The notes: generated from the letters alone by a model not told the origin. Numbered from the stretch's first letter, positions 1 through 8,418 are shown. The stretch: DNA of 64,000 nucleotides from Streptomyces microflavus (GCF_014650075.1 NZ_BMUG01000010.1:124001-188000); one strand, 5' to 3'. A program made the numbers and translations.

Positions 1-1203
1 CGCGCCCTGCAAGGTGTCTTCGGCGCCCTGCTCGCGCCGGCTGCCCTCTCGCTGCTCGCCGTGATGTTCACCGACGCCAAGGAGCGCGCCAAGGCCTTCG
101 GTATCTACGGGGCCATCGCCGGTGGCGGTGGCGCGGTCGGGTTGATCCTCGGCGGCTTCCTCACCGAGTACCTGAACTGGCGCTGGACGTTCTTCGTCAA
201 CATCCCGTTCGCCATCGTGGCCGCCGCGGGCGCCTACTTCGTGATCCGTGAGCCCTCCGGTGCCCGCAACCGCGCACCGCTGGACATCCCCGGCGTCGTT
301 CTCTCCACGCTCGGCCTGGTCGCCCTGGTGTACGGCTTCACCCGCGCCGAGTCGGCCGGCTGGTCGGACGCGCTGACCGTCTCGATGTTCGTCGCCGCCG
401 CCGTACTGCTGCTCGCCTTCGTCGTGACCGAGTCGCGCGTGAAGTCGCCGCTGCTGCCGCTGCGCGTCCTCACCGAGCGCAACCGCGGTGGGGTCTACCT
501 CTCGCTGGGTCTCGCCATCATCGCGATGTTCGGGCTGTTCCTCTTCCTGACCTACTACCTCCAGGTCGTGAAGGGCTACTCCCCGGTCAAGACCGGCTTC
601 GCCTTCATGCCGATGATCGTGGGCATGATCACCGGCTCCACCCAGATCGGCACCCGGCTGATGACCAGGGTCCCGCCGCGGCTGCTGATGGGCCCCGGAT
701 TCCTGGTCGCCGCCATCGGCATGCTGTTCCTGACCCAGCTGGACCTGAACACCAGCTACGCGGCCGTCATCCTGCCCGGCATGCTGCTGCTCGGCCTCGG
801 TATGGGTACGGCGTTCATGCCGGCCATGTCCCTGGCCACGCACGGCATCGAGCCGCGTGACGCGGGAGTCGCCTCCGCGATGGTCAACACCTCGCAGCAG
901 GTCGGCGGCGCCATCGGCACCGCCCTGCTGAACACCATCGCGGCCGGTGCGACCACCGCGTACATCGCCGACAACGCGGCCCGCGCCACGGACCCCAAGC
1001 TCTTGGAGCTCCAGGCCATGGTCAGCGGCTTCGCCAGCGCGATCTGGTGGGCGGTCGGCATTCTCGTCGTCGCCTCCGCCATCGCGGTCGGGCTGATCAA
1101 CACCGGCCGTCCGGGGACGGGCACCGGCGCGACGGGCGGGCCGTCCGACGGGTCCGGAGCGGACGCCGAGGACGAGTTCCGGATCCCGGTCGTCGCCCAC
1201 TGA
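1..1203 (+). CDS. MFS drug exporter, DHA2-like (5' end outside window)
   Basis: Membrane transporter of the major facilitator superfamily, probably a proton-driven exporter of hydrophobic compounds. The gene is already open at the first base in frame 1 and 400 residues are visible. The first visible residues (RALQGVFGALLAPAALSLL) are typical of the DHA2/EmrB-QacA branch. A Gly-rich antiporter motif (GGGGAVGLILGGFLTEYLNW) follows at about residues 40-60 of the visible part, then repeated hydrophobic spans up to a hydrophilic, Gly/Asp-rich C-tail. The start and first helices are missing because of the window edge. It converges on a MarR gene on the other strand. MarR proteins often control DHA2 exporters, but the head-to-tail-opposed arrangement does not prove it here. 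Substrate unknown. Confidence 0.85.
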   Translation, partial: RALQGVFGALLAPAALSLLAVMFTDAKERAKAFGIYGAIAGGGGAVGLILGGFLTEYLNWRWTFFVNIPFAIVAAAGAYFVIREPSGARNRAPLDIPGVVLSTLGLVALVYGFTRAESAGWSDALTVSMFVAAAVLLLAFVVTESRVKSPLLPLRVLTERNRGGVYLSLGLAIIAMFGLFLFLTYYLQVVKGYSPVKTGFAFMPMIVGMITGSTQIGTRLMTRVPPRLLMGPGFLVAAIGMLFLTQLDLNTSYAAVILPGMLLLGLGMGTAFMPAMSLATHGIEPRDAGVASAMVNTSQQVGGAIGTALLNTIAAGATTAYIADNAARATDPKLLELQAMVSGFASAIWWAVGILVVASAIAVGLINTGRPGTGTGATGGPSDGSGADAEDEFRIPVVAH

Positions 1204-1214
1204 CGCAACCGCCT

Positions 1215-1264
1215 CACAGGTCTGCCCTGGCTCCGCATCACAGCGAAGCCAGGGCAGACCTGTG
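1215..1264. terminator. 18-bp perfect hairpin between convergent genes
   Basis: Positions 1215-1232 and 1247-1264 are perfect inverted complements around a 14-nt loop. There is no clear T-tract, which is usual in Streptomyces. The hairpin sits just after the exporter stop codon and can end transcription from both sides. Its right arm is also the first unit of the tandem array that follows. Confidence 0.75.
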
Positions 1265-1397
1265 TCCCCGTGTTCAGCGGAGCCAGAGCAGACCGGTGTT
1301 CCTATGTTCAGCGGAGCCAGAGCAGACCGGTGTCCCTACGTTCAGCGGAGCCAGAGCAGACCGGTGTCCCTACGTTCAGCGGAGCCAGGGCAGGTCC
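1239..1397. repeat. 34-bp tandem array, four full units plus a partial
   Basis: Units begin at 1239, 1273, 1307, 1341 and 1375, exactly 34 bp apart. Units 2 to 4 are nearly identical and unit 1 is diverged. The last, partial unit is the end of the MarR coding sequence with its stop codon. Read on the minus strand, each unit repeats the final codons (Leu-Trp-Leu-Arg-stop). Each unit is also a possible right arm for the single left arm at 1215-1232. Confidence 0.85.
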
Positions 1398-1879
1398 GCG
1401 TCCGTGCCCTCCGGTTCGAGACCGCCGGCGATCACCCGCATGATGTCGCCGAGGCTGCGCACCTGTTCGGGCGTGAGCCGGTCGAACATCGCCTGCCGTA
1501 CGGCGTCGACATGGCCCGGCGCCGAGCGGCTGAGCATCGCGTACCCGTCGTCGGTGAGCACCGCGTTCTGGCCGCGCTTGTCGGAGGGGCACTCCTCGCG
1601 CCGCACCCAGCCGTTCTTCTCCAGCCGGGCGATGGCGTGCGAGAGCCGGGAACGGGTGATCTTCACGTTCCTGGCGAGCTCGGTCATCCGCATCCGGCGC
1701 CGGGGGGCCTGGGAGAGCTGGACGAGCAGCCCGTAATAGATGTGGGGCATGCCCGCATCCCGCTGCAACTGGCGGTCGAGGTGATCCTCCAGCAGCGTGG
1801 TGGCATGCAGATAGGCGCGCCAGACGTGCTGCTCCTCGTCGGTGAGCCAGCGTGTCGCGCTGGTGGATGCCGTGGTCAT
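1376..1879 (-). CDS. MarR-family transcriptional regulator
   Basis: DNA-binding repressor or activator of about 167 residues, a normal MarR length. The winged-helix core is visible in the middle (MRMTELARNVKITRSRLSHA followed by an IARLEKNGWVRREEC-type wing) and helices at both ends would form the dimer. I chose the ATG at 1879 because GGAG lies 4-5 bases upstream. A GTG at 1888 in the same frame would add three residues and would include that ribosome site. It is divergent from a LigB-type dioxygenase, with palindromes in the gap, so self-control and control of the dioxygenase are likely. The ligand is unknown; MarR proteins in this setting often sense phenolics. The gene's tail is duplicated as a 34-bp array. 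Confidence 0.85.
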   Translation of the reverse strand: MTTASTSATRWLTDEEQHVWRAYLHATTLLEDHLDRQLQRDAGMPHIYYGLLVQLSQAPRRRMRMTELARNVKITRSRLSHAIARLEKNGWVRREECPSDKRGQNAVLTDDGYAMLSRSAPGHVDAVRQAMFDRLTPEQVRSLGDIMRVIAGGLEPEGTDADLPWLR

Positions 1880-1901
1880 GTACTCCACTGTACGACCTTT
1901 T

Positions 1902-1960
1902 CTTGAAAGTTTAACTAGATAGGGCTAAGGTCTCCGGAGGTAGGAACTTGAAGATTCAAG
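1902..1960. promoter_or_regulatory. Candidate MarR operators, one perfect and one imperfect palindrome
   Basis: Positions 1947-1960 read CTTGAA-GA-TTCAAG, a perfect 14-bp palindrome. A related imperfect copy (CTTGAA-AG-TTTAAC) lies at 1902-1915. The pair is in the divergent promoter region between the MarR gene and the dioxygenase. The size and spacing suit a MarR dimer at each site. The assignment is inference from position and symmetry. Confidence 0.6.
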
Positions 1961-2060
1961 AACCTTGCCGGTGGGATTCCGCAGGCTCCCTGGAGAAACA
2001 TCCCCGGGGCCGGGAACCCATGATCGGTGTCTGATCAGTGTCCAGTGGATGGGGAGTGCC

Positions 2061-2843
2061 ATGACTGTCACCGCGGAGCGCATGCCCGCCCTCTATCTCT
2101 CGCACGGCGCCCCGCCGCTCGCCGACGACCCCGTCTGGCCCGGCCAGCTCGCCGCCTGGTCCGCCACGCTGCCCCGCCCCCGCGCGATCCTGATGGTCTC
2201 CGCCCATTGGGAGGAGGCCCCGCTCGCGCTCGGTGCCGTCGAACCGGTCCCTCTTGTCTACGACTTCTGGGGATTTCCCGAGCACTACTACCAGGTGCGG
2301 TACGGCGCCCCCGGCGCTCCGCAGCTCGCCGACAGTGTCCGCAAGCTGCTGCGCGGTGCCGGTACGCCGGTCCAGGACATCCCGGACCGAGGGCTCGACC
2401 ACGGGGCCTACGTGCCGCTGGTGGAGATGTTCCCGGACGCCGACATCCCCGTACTCCAGATCTCCATGCCGACGCTCGACCCGCAGAAGCTGATGGCCAT
2501 CGGGCGCAAGCTCGCCCCGCTGCGCGACGAGGGCGTGCTGATCGTCGGCAGCGGCTTCTTCACTCATAACCTGGCCGCCCTGCGGCACCAGGGCGGCGGG
2601 GTCCCCGGCTGGTCGACGGAGTTCGACGACTGGGGCGACCGCGCGCTGCGGGCCCAGGACATCGACGCCCTGCTCGACTTCGAGCACACGTCCCCCGCCG
2701 GAAAGCTGGCCCACCCGCGCACCGAGCACTTCGCCCCGCTGTTCGTGACGCTGGGGGCCGCCGAGGAGGAGCTGGACCGGGGGCGGAGCGTCATCGACGG
2801 CTTCTGGATGGGGCTGGCCAAGCGGTCGGTGCAGTTCGGCTGA
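2061..2843 (+). CDS. Class III extradiol ring-cleavage dioxygenase (DODA/YgiD type)
   Basis: Predicted cytoplasmic non-haem iron (or zinc) dioxygenase of the LigB superfamily, which opens catechol-type rings such as 4,5-DOPA. It has 260 residues, as usual for the family. Motifs seen: LYLSHGAPP near the N-terminus, SAHWEEAPL, DHGAYVPL and GSGFFTHNL. The histidines in these are the expected metal ligands and acid-base residue. I chose ATG 2061 because GGGGAG lies 4-9 bases upstream; an open frame extends further 5' but lacks a good ribosome site. It is divergent from the MarR gene across candidate operators, suggesting an inducible enzyme for an aromatic compound. The true substrate cannot be told from sequence. 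Confidence 0.83.
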   Translation: MTVTAERMPALYLSHGAPPLADDPVWPGQLAAWSATLPRPRAILMVSAHWEEAPLALGAVEPVPLVYDFWGFPEHYYQVRYGAPGAPQLADSVRKLLRGAGTPVQDIPDRGLDHGAYVPLVEMFPDADIPVLQISMPTLDPQKLMAIGRKLAPLRDEGVLIVGSGFFTHNLAALRHQGGGVPGWSTEFDDWGDRALRAQDIDALLDFEHTSPAGKLAHPRTEHFAPLFVTLGAAEEELDRGRSVIDGFWMGLAKRSVQFG

Positions 2844-2870
2844 GGGTGAGGGGGGTCCGTCGGGCCTGCG

Positions 2871-2905
2871 CGCTTCGGACCGAAGCGTTCCTTCGGTCCG
2901 AAGCG
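2871..2905. terminator. 14-bp perfect hairpin between convergent genes
   Basis: Arms 2871-2884 and 2892-2905 are perfectly complementary with a 7-nt loop. It lies between the dioxygenase (+) and the questin-oxidase-like gene (-) and can serve both. Confidence 0.8.
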
Positions 2906-2941
2906 TTCCGCCGTGCCTCGCGCCGGCCGGCCGGGAGCGTT

Positions 2942-3985
2942 TCACCAGGCCGGCGTGTTCAGCTCGATCGCGCGCCCGGCGGCGGTGAGCGCCGCCGCGT
3001 CACCCACGTCCAGTGCGGTGTCGGTGAACTTGATCGTGTGGTCGTCACCGTGCGCTGCCGCCCGCACGAACAGCTCCTCCGCCTCCTGTGGGGCCGTGAG
3101 GTGTTCCGCGACCGGCAGTGCCTCGCGGGGCCCGTAGGCGGAGGTCACCGCGGCGCTCGCCGCCCAGGCCGCGTGGAGGCTCGGCACCCACAGGGTGTCG
3201 GGGAGTGCGGGCAGGGTGCGCAGCACCGCGTTGGGCGCGGTCGCCGCGTGGACCAGCATGATCGGTGAGCCGTGGCCATGGGTCGCGTAACGGTGGGTCG
3301 CGGCCCGTACGAGCTCCCCGAGTGCGGCGCGGGCCGCCTCCGGTCCCGCGGGGGCCTGCCCGGGCCAGTCGGGGAATCCGGTGAGCCGGTCGAGCCGCTC
3401 CAGCATGCCGCCGTCCTGGTCGGCGATGCGGGGCACCCGGTCCAGGGCGGCCGCCGCGTCGGGGGCCGGGGCGAGGCGCTCCAGGGTGGGCAGAGGCTGG
3501 TACCTGGCGGCCCAGTAGCCGAGGGCGTGGGCCAGCTCCCGTACGCGCGGGGCGGTCTCCTCGCCCTCCAGCAGTGTGTGGACGGAGTGGCCGACCCGGA
3601 TCACCCCGTGCGTGGCGCCGCCCGCGATGCCGGGCAGGAGCCGGGGCCACCACTCGGCGAGGACGGTGGGCCAGGGGTGGTCGGCGGTCTCCCGCTCGAA
3701 GAACAGCGTCCAGTCGGCGACGCGGCTGAGGTCGCCGAGGGCCTCGGGCCAGTTCTGCCCGGTCACCGGTGCGGTGGAGGCGGGCATGTCCTCCAGCCTG
3801 TCGCGGTAGTTGTCGAGCCAGCGGTGCGCGGTCCGTGCCTGCCCGCGCCGCACCAGGGCCTCGACCGCCATCGGGGCGTGGTTGCTGAGCCAGCCGTCGC
3901 GCTCCGGACCCGACAGGTGGATGCGCTCCAAGGCCTCGTCGAGGGTGCCCGTCGTGTCCGTGCGGTTGCGCGCAGTGTCCGTCAT
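2942..3985 (-). CDS. Questin-oxidase-like protein (DUF4243 family)
   Basis: A protein of 347 residues that I recognise as the questin oxidase-like/DUF4243 family. Its fungal member (GedK) performs a Baeyer-Villiger-type opening of the anthraquinone questin without a recognisable flavin or haem motif. Features seen: an N-terminal LDEALERIHLSGPERDGWLSN region, LSNHAPMAVEAL, WPTVLAEWWPRLLPGIAGGA, a GVIRVGHSVHTLLEGE segment and later histidines in TAAPNAVL and HGDDHTIKFTD. No signal peptide or membrane span. ATG 3985 is preceded by GTGAGG; a GTG at 3994 is possible but overlaps that ribosome site. It stands alone, convergent with the dioxygenase. Bacterial members have no proven substrate to my knowledge. 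Confidence 0.75.
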   Translation of the reverse strand: MTDTARNRTDTTGTLDEALERIHLSGPERDGWLSNHAPMAVEALVRRGQARTAHRWLDNYRDRLEDMPASTAPVTGQNWPEALGDLSRVADWTLFFERETADHPWPTVLAEWWPRLLPGIAGGATHGVIRVGHSVHTLLEGEETAPRVRELAHALGYWAARYQPLPTLERLAPAPDAAAALDRVPRIADQDGGMLERLDRLTGFPDWPGQAPAGPEAARAALGELVRAATHRYATHGHGSPIMLVHAATAPNAVLRTLPALPDTLWVPSLHAAWAASAAVTSAYGPREALPVAEHLTAPQEAEELFVRAAAHGDDHTIKFTDTALDVGDAAALTAAGRAIELNTPAW

Positions 3986-4558
3986 GGACCTCACGGTAGG
4001 GGCGCGGGCGGCTCCGGCGGATCGGGCTGAGGTCCCGGTCCGCCGGAGTTGGGGCCTCCTCCTGTGGACCTAGGGCCCGGCGGCCCAGCGCCCGCTCTCC
4101 TGGCGACAATGCGGACATCGCGAGCAACCCCGAGGCAATACGGATCGTCTTCCGGGGTAGACGCGGGGTAGACCGCGGGCTGGACGTGGGGTCGGAACGT
4201 TCGGGGCCACGGGAGACGTTCACAGCGGTGAGAAGTGTTCGAGGGGATCGAAGTGTCCGAGGTGCTCGCAGCTGTGGGCGGCGTGGCCCATGGGTGTGGC
4301 CCCCTGTGAGTGCCGCCTCACCGCAGCGGTGTCGGTGGCTCCCCGTCGGGGCTGCCGTTATTCCTGCGGAACCGGCCCTGACCTGCGCTTACGTGGGTAC
4401 CCGCACCAGGTTTCCCCCGGCCGGCGGCGGACAGGGTACTGCATGATCGCGAAAATGAATGGGCGGCATGGGAATTCTGTCCGGATTCCAGTCGTTGTTT
4501 CCATCGGATGCAGGGCACCCGAAAAAGGTGTCGCGACCTACTCAGCAAGGGAGCACGC
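3986..4558. other. 573-base intergenic region upstream of hrdD
   Basis: Divergent leader region between the questin-oxidase-like gene and hrdD. Short open frames here look like chance GC-rich frames and none has a convincing ribosome site with streptomycete codon bias. The recognisable element is the SigR-type promoter at 4470-4496. The hrdD ribosome site AAGGGAG is at 4547-4553. The rest shows nothing I can name. Confidence 0.6.
4470..4496 (+). promoter_or_regulatory. SigR-type promoter (GGGAAT-N18-GTT) of hrdD
   Basis: GGGAAT at 4470-4475, then exactly 18 bases, then GTT at 4494-4496. This is the consensus for the thiol-stress sigma factor SigR of Streptomyces. It lies about 60 bases upstream of the hrdD start. 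In S. coelicolor hrdD is a known SigR target, which agrees. The -10 is followed by a T-rich stretch. Confidence 0.8.
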
Positions 4559-5560
4559 ATGGCAACCCGTGCCGTCGCCCGTCGTTCGTCCACCACTTCC
4601 GGTGGGACCGACCGGGCACGCAGTGTTCGCGCCGTGGGCGGGGAAATCGCCGATCGCGACCTGGTCGGCATGTACCTGGACGAGATCGCTCGCACACCGC
4701 TGCTCGACGCCGCCAAGGAAGTCGACCTCTCCCAGTCCATCGAGGCGGGCGTCTTCGCCCAGCAGATCCTCGACGGCGAGGTGGAGGGCGGCGCCCGCGG
4801 TGCGACGCGTGAAGAGCTGGAGGCGCTGGTCGCCGAGGGCGAGCGCGCCAAGGACATATTCATCCGTTCCAACCTCCGCCTCGTCGTTGCCGTGGCCCGC
4901 CGCTACCCGCGCGCCGGGCTGCCCCTGCTCGACCTGATCCAGGAGGGCAACGCGGGCCTGGTGCGCGCGGTCGAGAAGTTCGACTACGCGAAGGGCTTCA
5001 AGTTCTCCACGTACGCGACGTGGTGGATCCGGCAGGCCATCACCCGGTCCATAGCCGACCAGTCCCGCACGATCCGGCTCCCCGTCCACCTGGTGGAGGA
5101 GCTCGGCCGGATCCGCCGGGTCCAGCGCGAGTTCAACCGGGAGAACGGGCGCGATCCCGAGCACGCGGAGATCGCCGCCGAGCTCGACTCCAACGCCGAG
5201 CGCGTGGGCAACGTCCTGGACTGGGCCCGCGATCCGGTCAGCCTCAACATGTCGGTGGACGACAACGGCGACACCCAGTTCGGCGACCTGCTGGAGGACA
5301 CCTCCGCCGTCTCGCCCGAGCAGTCGGTGATGACCCTCCTGCGCAGCGAGGAGCTGGAGGACCTGATCGGCAAGCTCGACAACAGGACCGCCTCCATCAT
5401 CAAGATGAGGTACGGAATCGAGGACGGGCGCGAGCGGACGCTGACCGAGGTGGGCAAGCAGCACGGCCTGACGCGGGAGCGGATCCGCCAGATAGAGAAG
5501 CACGCGCTGCTCGAATTGAAGCGAATGGCTCACGACACGGGCTTTGACGCTGCGGCGTGA
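4559..5560 (+). CDS. hrdD: RNA polymerase sigma factor HrdD
   Basis: Group 2 (non-essential, principal-like) sigma factor of 333 residues; S. coelicolor HrdD is about the same length. Regions in order: 1.2 (DLVGMYLDEIARTPLL, about 37-52), 2 (RSNLRLVVAVARRYPRAGLP through the FSTYATWWIRQAITRSIADQ core, about 102-170), 3, and 4.2 (LTEVGKQHGLTRERIRQIEK, near the end). The DFDAAA-like tail and the N-terminal MATRAVARR resemble HrdD rather than HrdA, HrdB or HrdC. The start is ATG 4559 with AAGGGAG upstream. A SigR-type promoter precedes it, so it is probably raised under thiol stress. Its own promoter set would overlap that of HrdB. Confidence 0.88.
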   Translation: MATRAVARRSSTTSGGTDRARSVRAVGGEIADRDLVGMYLDEIARTPLLDAAKEVDLSQSIEAGVFAQQILDGEVEGGARGATREELEALVAEGERAKDIFIRSNLRLVVAVARRYPRAGLPLLDLIQEGNAGLVRAVEKFDYAKGFKFSTYATWWIRQAITRSIADQSRTIRLPVHLVEELGRIRRVQREFNRENGRDPEHAEIAAELDSNAERVGNVLDWARDPVSLNMSVDDNGDTQFGDLLEDTSAVSPEQSVMTLLRSEELEDLIGKLDNRTASIIKMRYGIEDGRERTLTEVGKQHGLTRERIRQIEKHALLELKRMAHDTGFDAAA

Positions 5561-5586
5561 GCCAATAACCCGTAACCTCCCCATCA

Positions 5587-5625
5587 AGCCGGTTCGCACC
5601 GGCTGACCGACCGGATCATGCCGGT
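5587..5625. terminator. Two adjacent hairpins after hrdD
   Basis: A 7-bp stem (AGCCGGT/ACCGGCT) at 5587-5604 is followed by a short ACCGG/CCGGT stem near 5610-5625. They lie between hrdD and the convergent WYL regulator. Confidence 0.55.
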
Positions 5626-5695
5626 CACCCGACCGGTTCTTTCCCACCGGTCCCCGGAACTGAGTCCCGGCGCCCACCCCCCCCGGCGCCGGGGC

Positions 5696-5760
5696 TCATC
5701 CATGTCCGGGTCCTTGCCCCGTCCTTGCCCAGGCCCATCTCCGGGTCATCCATGTCCGGG
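5696..5760. repeat. 15-bp direct repeat at the 3' end of the WYL gene
   Basis: The string TCATCCATGTCCGGG occurs at 5696-5710 and again at 5746-5760, 50 bp apart. The second copy holds the end and stop codon of the WYL regulator read on the minus strand, so the first copy looks like a duplicated gene tail with a second in-phase-looking stop. Confidence 0.7.
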
Positions 5761-6783
5761 GCCGTGTCCGAGTGCGGCCGCGCGGGTCAGCCGGGCCCCC
5801 AGGGTCTCCAGGTGGGCCACCAGCTGCGGTGGCCCCTGCACGGTGAACTCGCAGTCCACCAGCGCCAGTCGCAGCGCCACCCACTCCAGCGAGTCCATGG
5901 ACGAGGACCGCAGCCGGCAGGCGTTCTCCCCGTCCGGCTCCGGTACCCCGAGCGTCGGCGGCAGCCGTGCCACCACGAACTCGGCGGGCGCCGCGAACCG
6001 CACGTCGAGCCGGAGCTCCGGCTGCATGCCCGCCATCGAACGGGCGAAGTAGCGCGCCGCGTCCCCCGGATCCCCGACCTGCCCGTTCCGGCCGCCCTCC
6101 CCGCCGCCCTCCCCGCCTTCCACCGGGAGCGGCCGGGGCGTGAACCGGGCGCCCGTAGCGAACGGCTCGGAGACCCGGTCCACCCGGAACGTCCGCCAGT
6201 CCGCCCGCAGCAGGTCGTAGGCCACCAGATACCAGCGCCGCCCCGTGCTCAGCAGCCGGTACGGCTCGACCTGCCGCTTCGTCTCCGTACCGTCGCCGCT
6301 GCGGTACGAGAACCTCAGCCGCTCCTGCCCGGTGGCCGCCGAGGCCAGCGTCGTCAGGGTCTGCGGATCGATGGTGGCCCCGTCGCCCCGGACCAGCGGC
6401 ACCGTGGCGTTCTGCAGCGCCGAGACCCGGTGCCGCAACCGTGACGGCAGCACCTGCTCCAGCTTCGCAAGCGCCCGTACGGAGGCCTCGTCGACGCCCT
6501 CGATGGCATGCCCGGCGCCGGCCCGCAGCCCCACCGCGATGGCGACCGCCTCCTCGTCGTCCAGCACCAGAGGCGGCATGGCGGCCCCCGCGACCAGGCG
6601 GTAGCCGCCCAGCGAACCGCGCGAGGCCTCGACGGGGTAGCCCAGTTCCCGCAGCCGGTCGATGTCGCGGCGGACCGTGCGCGGGCTGACATCGAGCCGT
6701 TCGGCCAGCTCCCCGCCCGGCCACTCGCGCGGGGTCTGGAGGAGCGACAGCAGCTTCAGCAGTCGTGCCGGGGTGTCGGTCAT
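5746..6783 (-). CDS. YafY-type HTH/WYL-domain transcriptional regulator
   Basis: A 345-residue regulator. An N-terminal DeoR-like helix-turn-helix is clear (LAERLDVSPRTVRRDIDRLR, about 27-46), followed by a linker and a WYL domain in the middle and C-terminal half, including the YRLLSTGRRWYLVAYDLLRA segment. A low-complexity Gly/Glu stretch (GGEGGGEGG) separates WYL from the C-terminal extension. It starts at 6783 and is divergent, with only 62 bases between, from a DHA2 exporter, which is its most likely target. WYL domains bind ligands or nucleic acids, and the ligand here is unknown. Confidence 0.85.
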   Translation of the reverse strand: MTDTPARLLKLLSLLQTPREWPGGELAERLDVSPRTVRRDIDRLRELGYPVEASRGSLGGYRLVAGAAMPPLVLDDEEAVAIAVGLRAGAGHAIEGVDEASVRALAKLEQVLPSRLRHRVSALQNATVPLVRGDGATIDPQTLTTLASAATGQERLRFSYRSGDGTETKRQVEPYRLLSTGRRWYLVAYDLLRADWRTFRVDRVSEPFATGARFTPRPLPVEGGEGGGEGGRNGQVGDPGDAARYFARSMAGMQPELRLDVRFAAPAEFVVARLPPTLGVPEPDGENACRLRSSSMDSLEWVALRLALVDCEFTVQGPPQLVAHLETLGARLTRAAALGHGPGHG

Positions 6784-6845
6784 GGAATCCAGGATGCGCG
6801 CCCATCAGGTCACGACCAGTCCTAATGAAGGCATAGCTTCTTCTC

Positions 6846-8396
6846 ATGTCTTCCTCCGCATCGCTGCCGGACCCGGCGCCGAACTCCGCCTCGCCCACCG
6901 CACCGCCCTCGCCCGACCCCGCCGACCGGCGCCGCTGGTTCGCCCTTGCCATCGTGATGACCGCGGCCTTCATGGACCTGGTCGACGTCACGATCGTCAA
7001 CATCGCGATCCCGAGCATCTCCAACGACCTGGACGCCTCCGTCTCCGCGATCCAGTGGATCACCGCCGGGTACGCGCTCGCGTTCGCGGCCGGACTGATC
7101 ACGGGTGGCCGGCTCGGCGACATCTACGGGCGCAAGCGGCTCTTCCTCATCGGCATCGCCGGGTTCACGGTCGCCTCGGCCCTCTGCGGCCTCGCGCCCA
7201 GCCCCGAGATACTCGTCGCCGCCCGCATCCTCCAGGGTGCGACGGCGGCGCTGATGGTGCCCCAGGTGCTCTCGATCGTGCACGCCACCTTCCCGGCGCA
7301 CGAGCGCGGCAAGGTCTTCGGCCTCTTCGGCGCGATCGTCGGCCTCGGCGCGGTCTCCGGCCCGCTGCTGGGTGCGCTGCTCACCGAGTGGAACCTCTTC
7401 GGCCTCGAATGGCGGCCGATCTTCCTGATCAACCTGCCCGTCGGTATCGCGGGCCTGATCCTCGGCGCCAAGTTCATCACCGAGTCCAAGGCCCCCAAGG
7501 CCATGCGGCTGGACCTGGTGGGCGTCGGTCTGGTCACCCTCGCCATGCTGATGCTCATCTACCCGCTCACCCGCGGGCACGAGCTGGACTGGCCGCTCTG
7601 GGGCTACGTCTCGATGGTGGGCAGCCTCTTCGTCTTCGCGCTCCTGGTCCTGCATCAGCGGCAGAAGGCGATCATCGACGGCTCGCCGCTGATCGAGCTG
7701 TCCCTGTTCCGGGTCAAGAGCTTCGCCGCGGGCATCGCCGTGCAGCTCACCTTCGGTGTCGCCCTCGGCATCTTCTTCCTGGTCTGGACCCTGTACATGC
7801 AGATGGGCCTCGGCTGGAGCGCCCTGCGGGCCGGTACGACGGGCATCCCGTTCTCCGTCGCCGTCTCGGTGGCCGCCGGGATCTCCGTACAGAAGCTGGT
7901 GCCCCGCTTCGGCCGCAAGGTCCTCCAGGCGGGCGCGCTCCTGATGGTCGCCGGGCTGCTGACCTACCTCTGGGAGGCCGAGCACTACGGCATGGCCATC
8001 ACCTCCCTGCAGATGGCGGTGCCGCTGGTCGTCATGGGCGTCGGGATGGGCCTGATAGTGGCGCCGCTGACCGACGCGGTCCTCTCCGAGGTCCCCAAGG
8101 AGCACGCGGGCTCGGCGTCCGGGCTGATCAACACCGTGCAGCAGATGGGCACCGCGCTCGGCCTCGGGCTGGTCTCGGTGGTCTTCTTCGGCGCGATCGG
8201 CGACCGGCTGGCGCCGCAGCAGCTCGGCCCGGCCTTCGTGGACGCGTTCCAGCAGTCGCTGTGGTGGGTGGCCGGAGTGCTCGCGGTGATCTTCCTGCTG
8301 ATGTTCGCGCTGCCGGCCCGGCCGCGGGTGCACGTCGAGGGCGAGGCGGCCGACGACGAGGGCCCGCTCGCCAAGGAACCGGCCCTGAACGGCTGA
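6846..8396 (+). CDS. MFS exporter, DHA2 (EmrB/QacA-like)
   Basis: Complete 516-residue transporter of the 14-helix drug:H+ antiporter family. The first helix carries the DHA2 signature DLVDVTIVNIAIPSI (about residues 45-60). The antiporter motif GLGAVSGPLLGALL follows in helix 5. The last cytoplasmic tail is acidic. ATG 6846 follows an AAGGCATAGC leader that lacks a strong ribosome site. It is divergent from the WYL regulator, suggesting induction by a compound that the regulator senses. Likely role: efflux of a toxic or endogenous small molecule. The substrate cannot be inferred. Confidence 0.88.
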   Translation: MSSSASLPDPAPNSASPTAPPSPDPADRRRWFALAIVMTAAFMDLVDVTIVNIAIPSISNDLDASVSAIQWITAGYALAFAAGLITGGRLGDIYGRKRLFLIGIAGFTVASALCGLAPSPEILVAARILQGATAALMVPQVLSIVHATFPAHERGKVFGLFGAIVGLGAVSGPLLGALLTEWNLFGLEWRPIFLINLPVGIAGLILGAKFITESKAPKAMRLDLVGVGLVTLAMLMLIYPLTRGHELDWPLWGYVSMVGSLFVFALLVLHQRQKAIIDGSPLIELSLFRVKSFAAGIAVQLTFGVALGIFFLVWTLYMQMGLGWSALRAGTTGIPFSVAVSVAAGISVQKLVPRFGRKVLQAGALLMVAGLLTYLWEAEHYGMAITSLQMAVPLVVMGVGMGLIVAPLTDAVLSEVPKEHAGSASGLINTVQQMGTALGLGLVSVVFFGAIGDRLAPQQLGPAFVDAFQQSLWWVAGVLAVIFLLMFALPARPRVHVEGEAADDEGPLAKEPALNG

Positions 8397-8418
8397 CCGG
8401 ACCACCGTTTCTCAGCTC

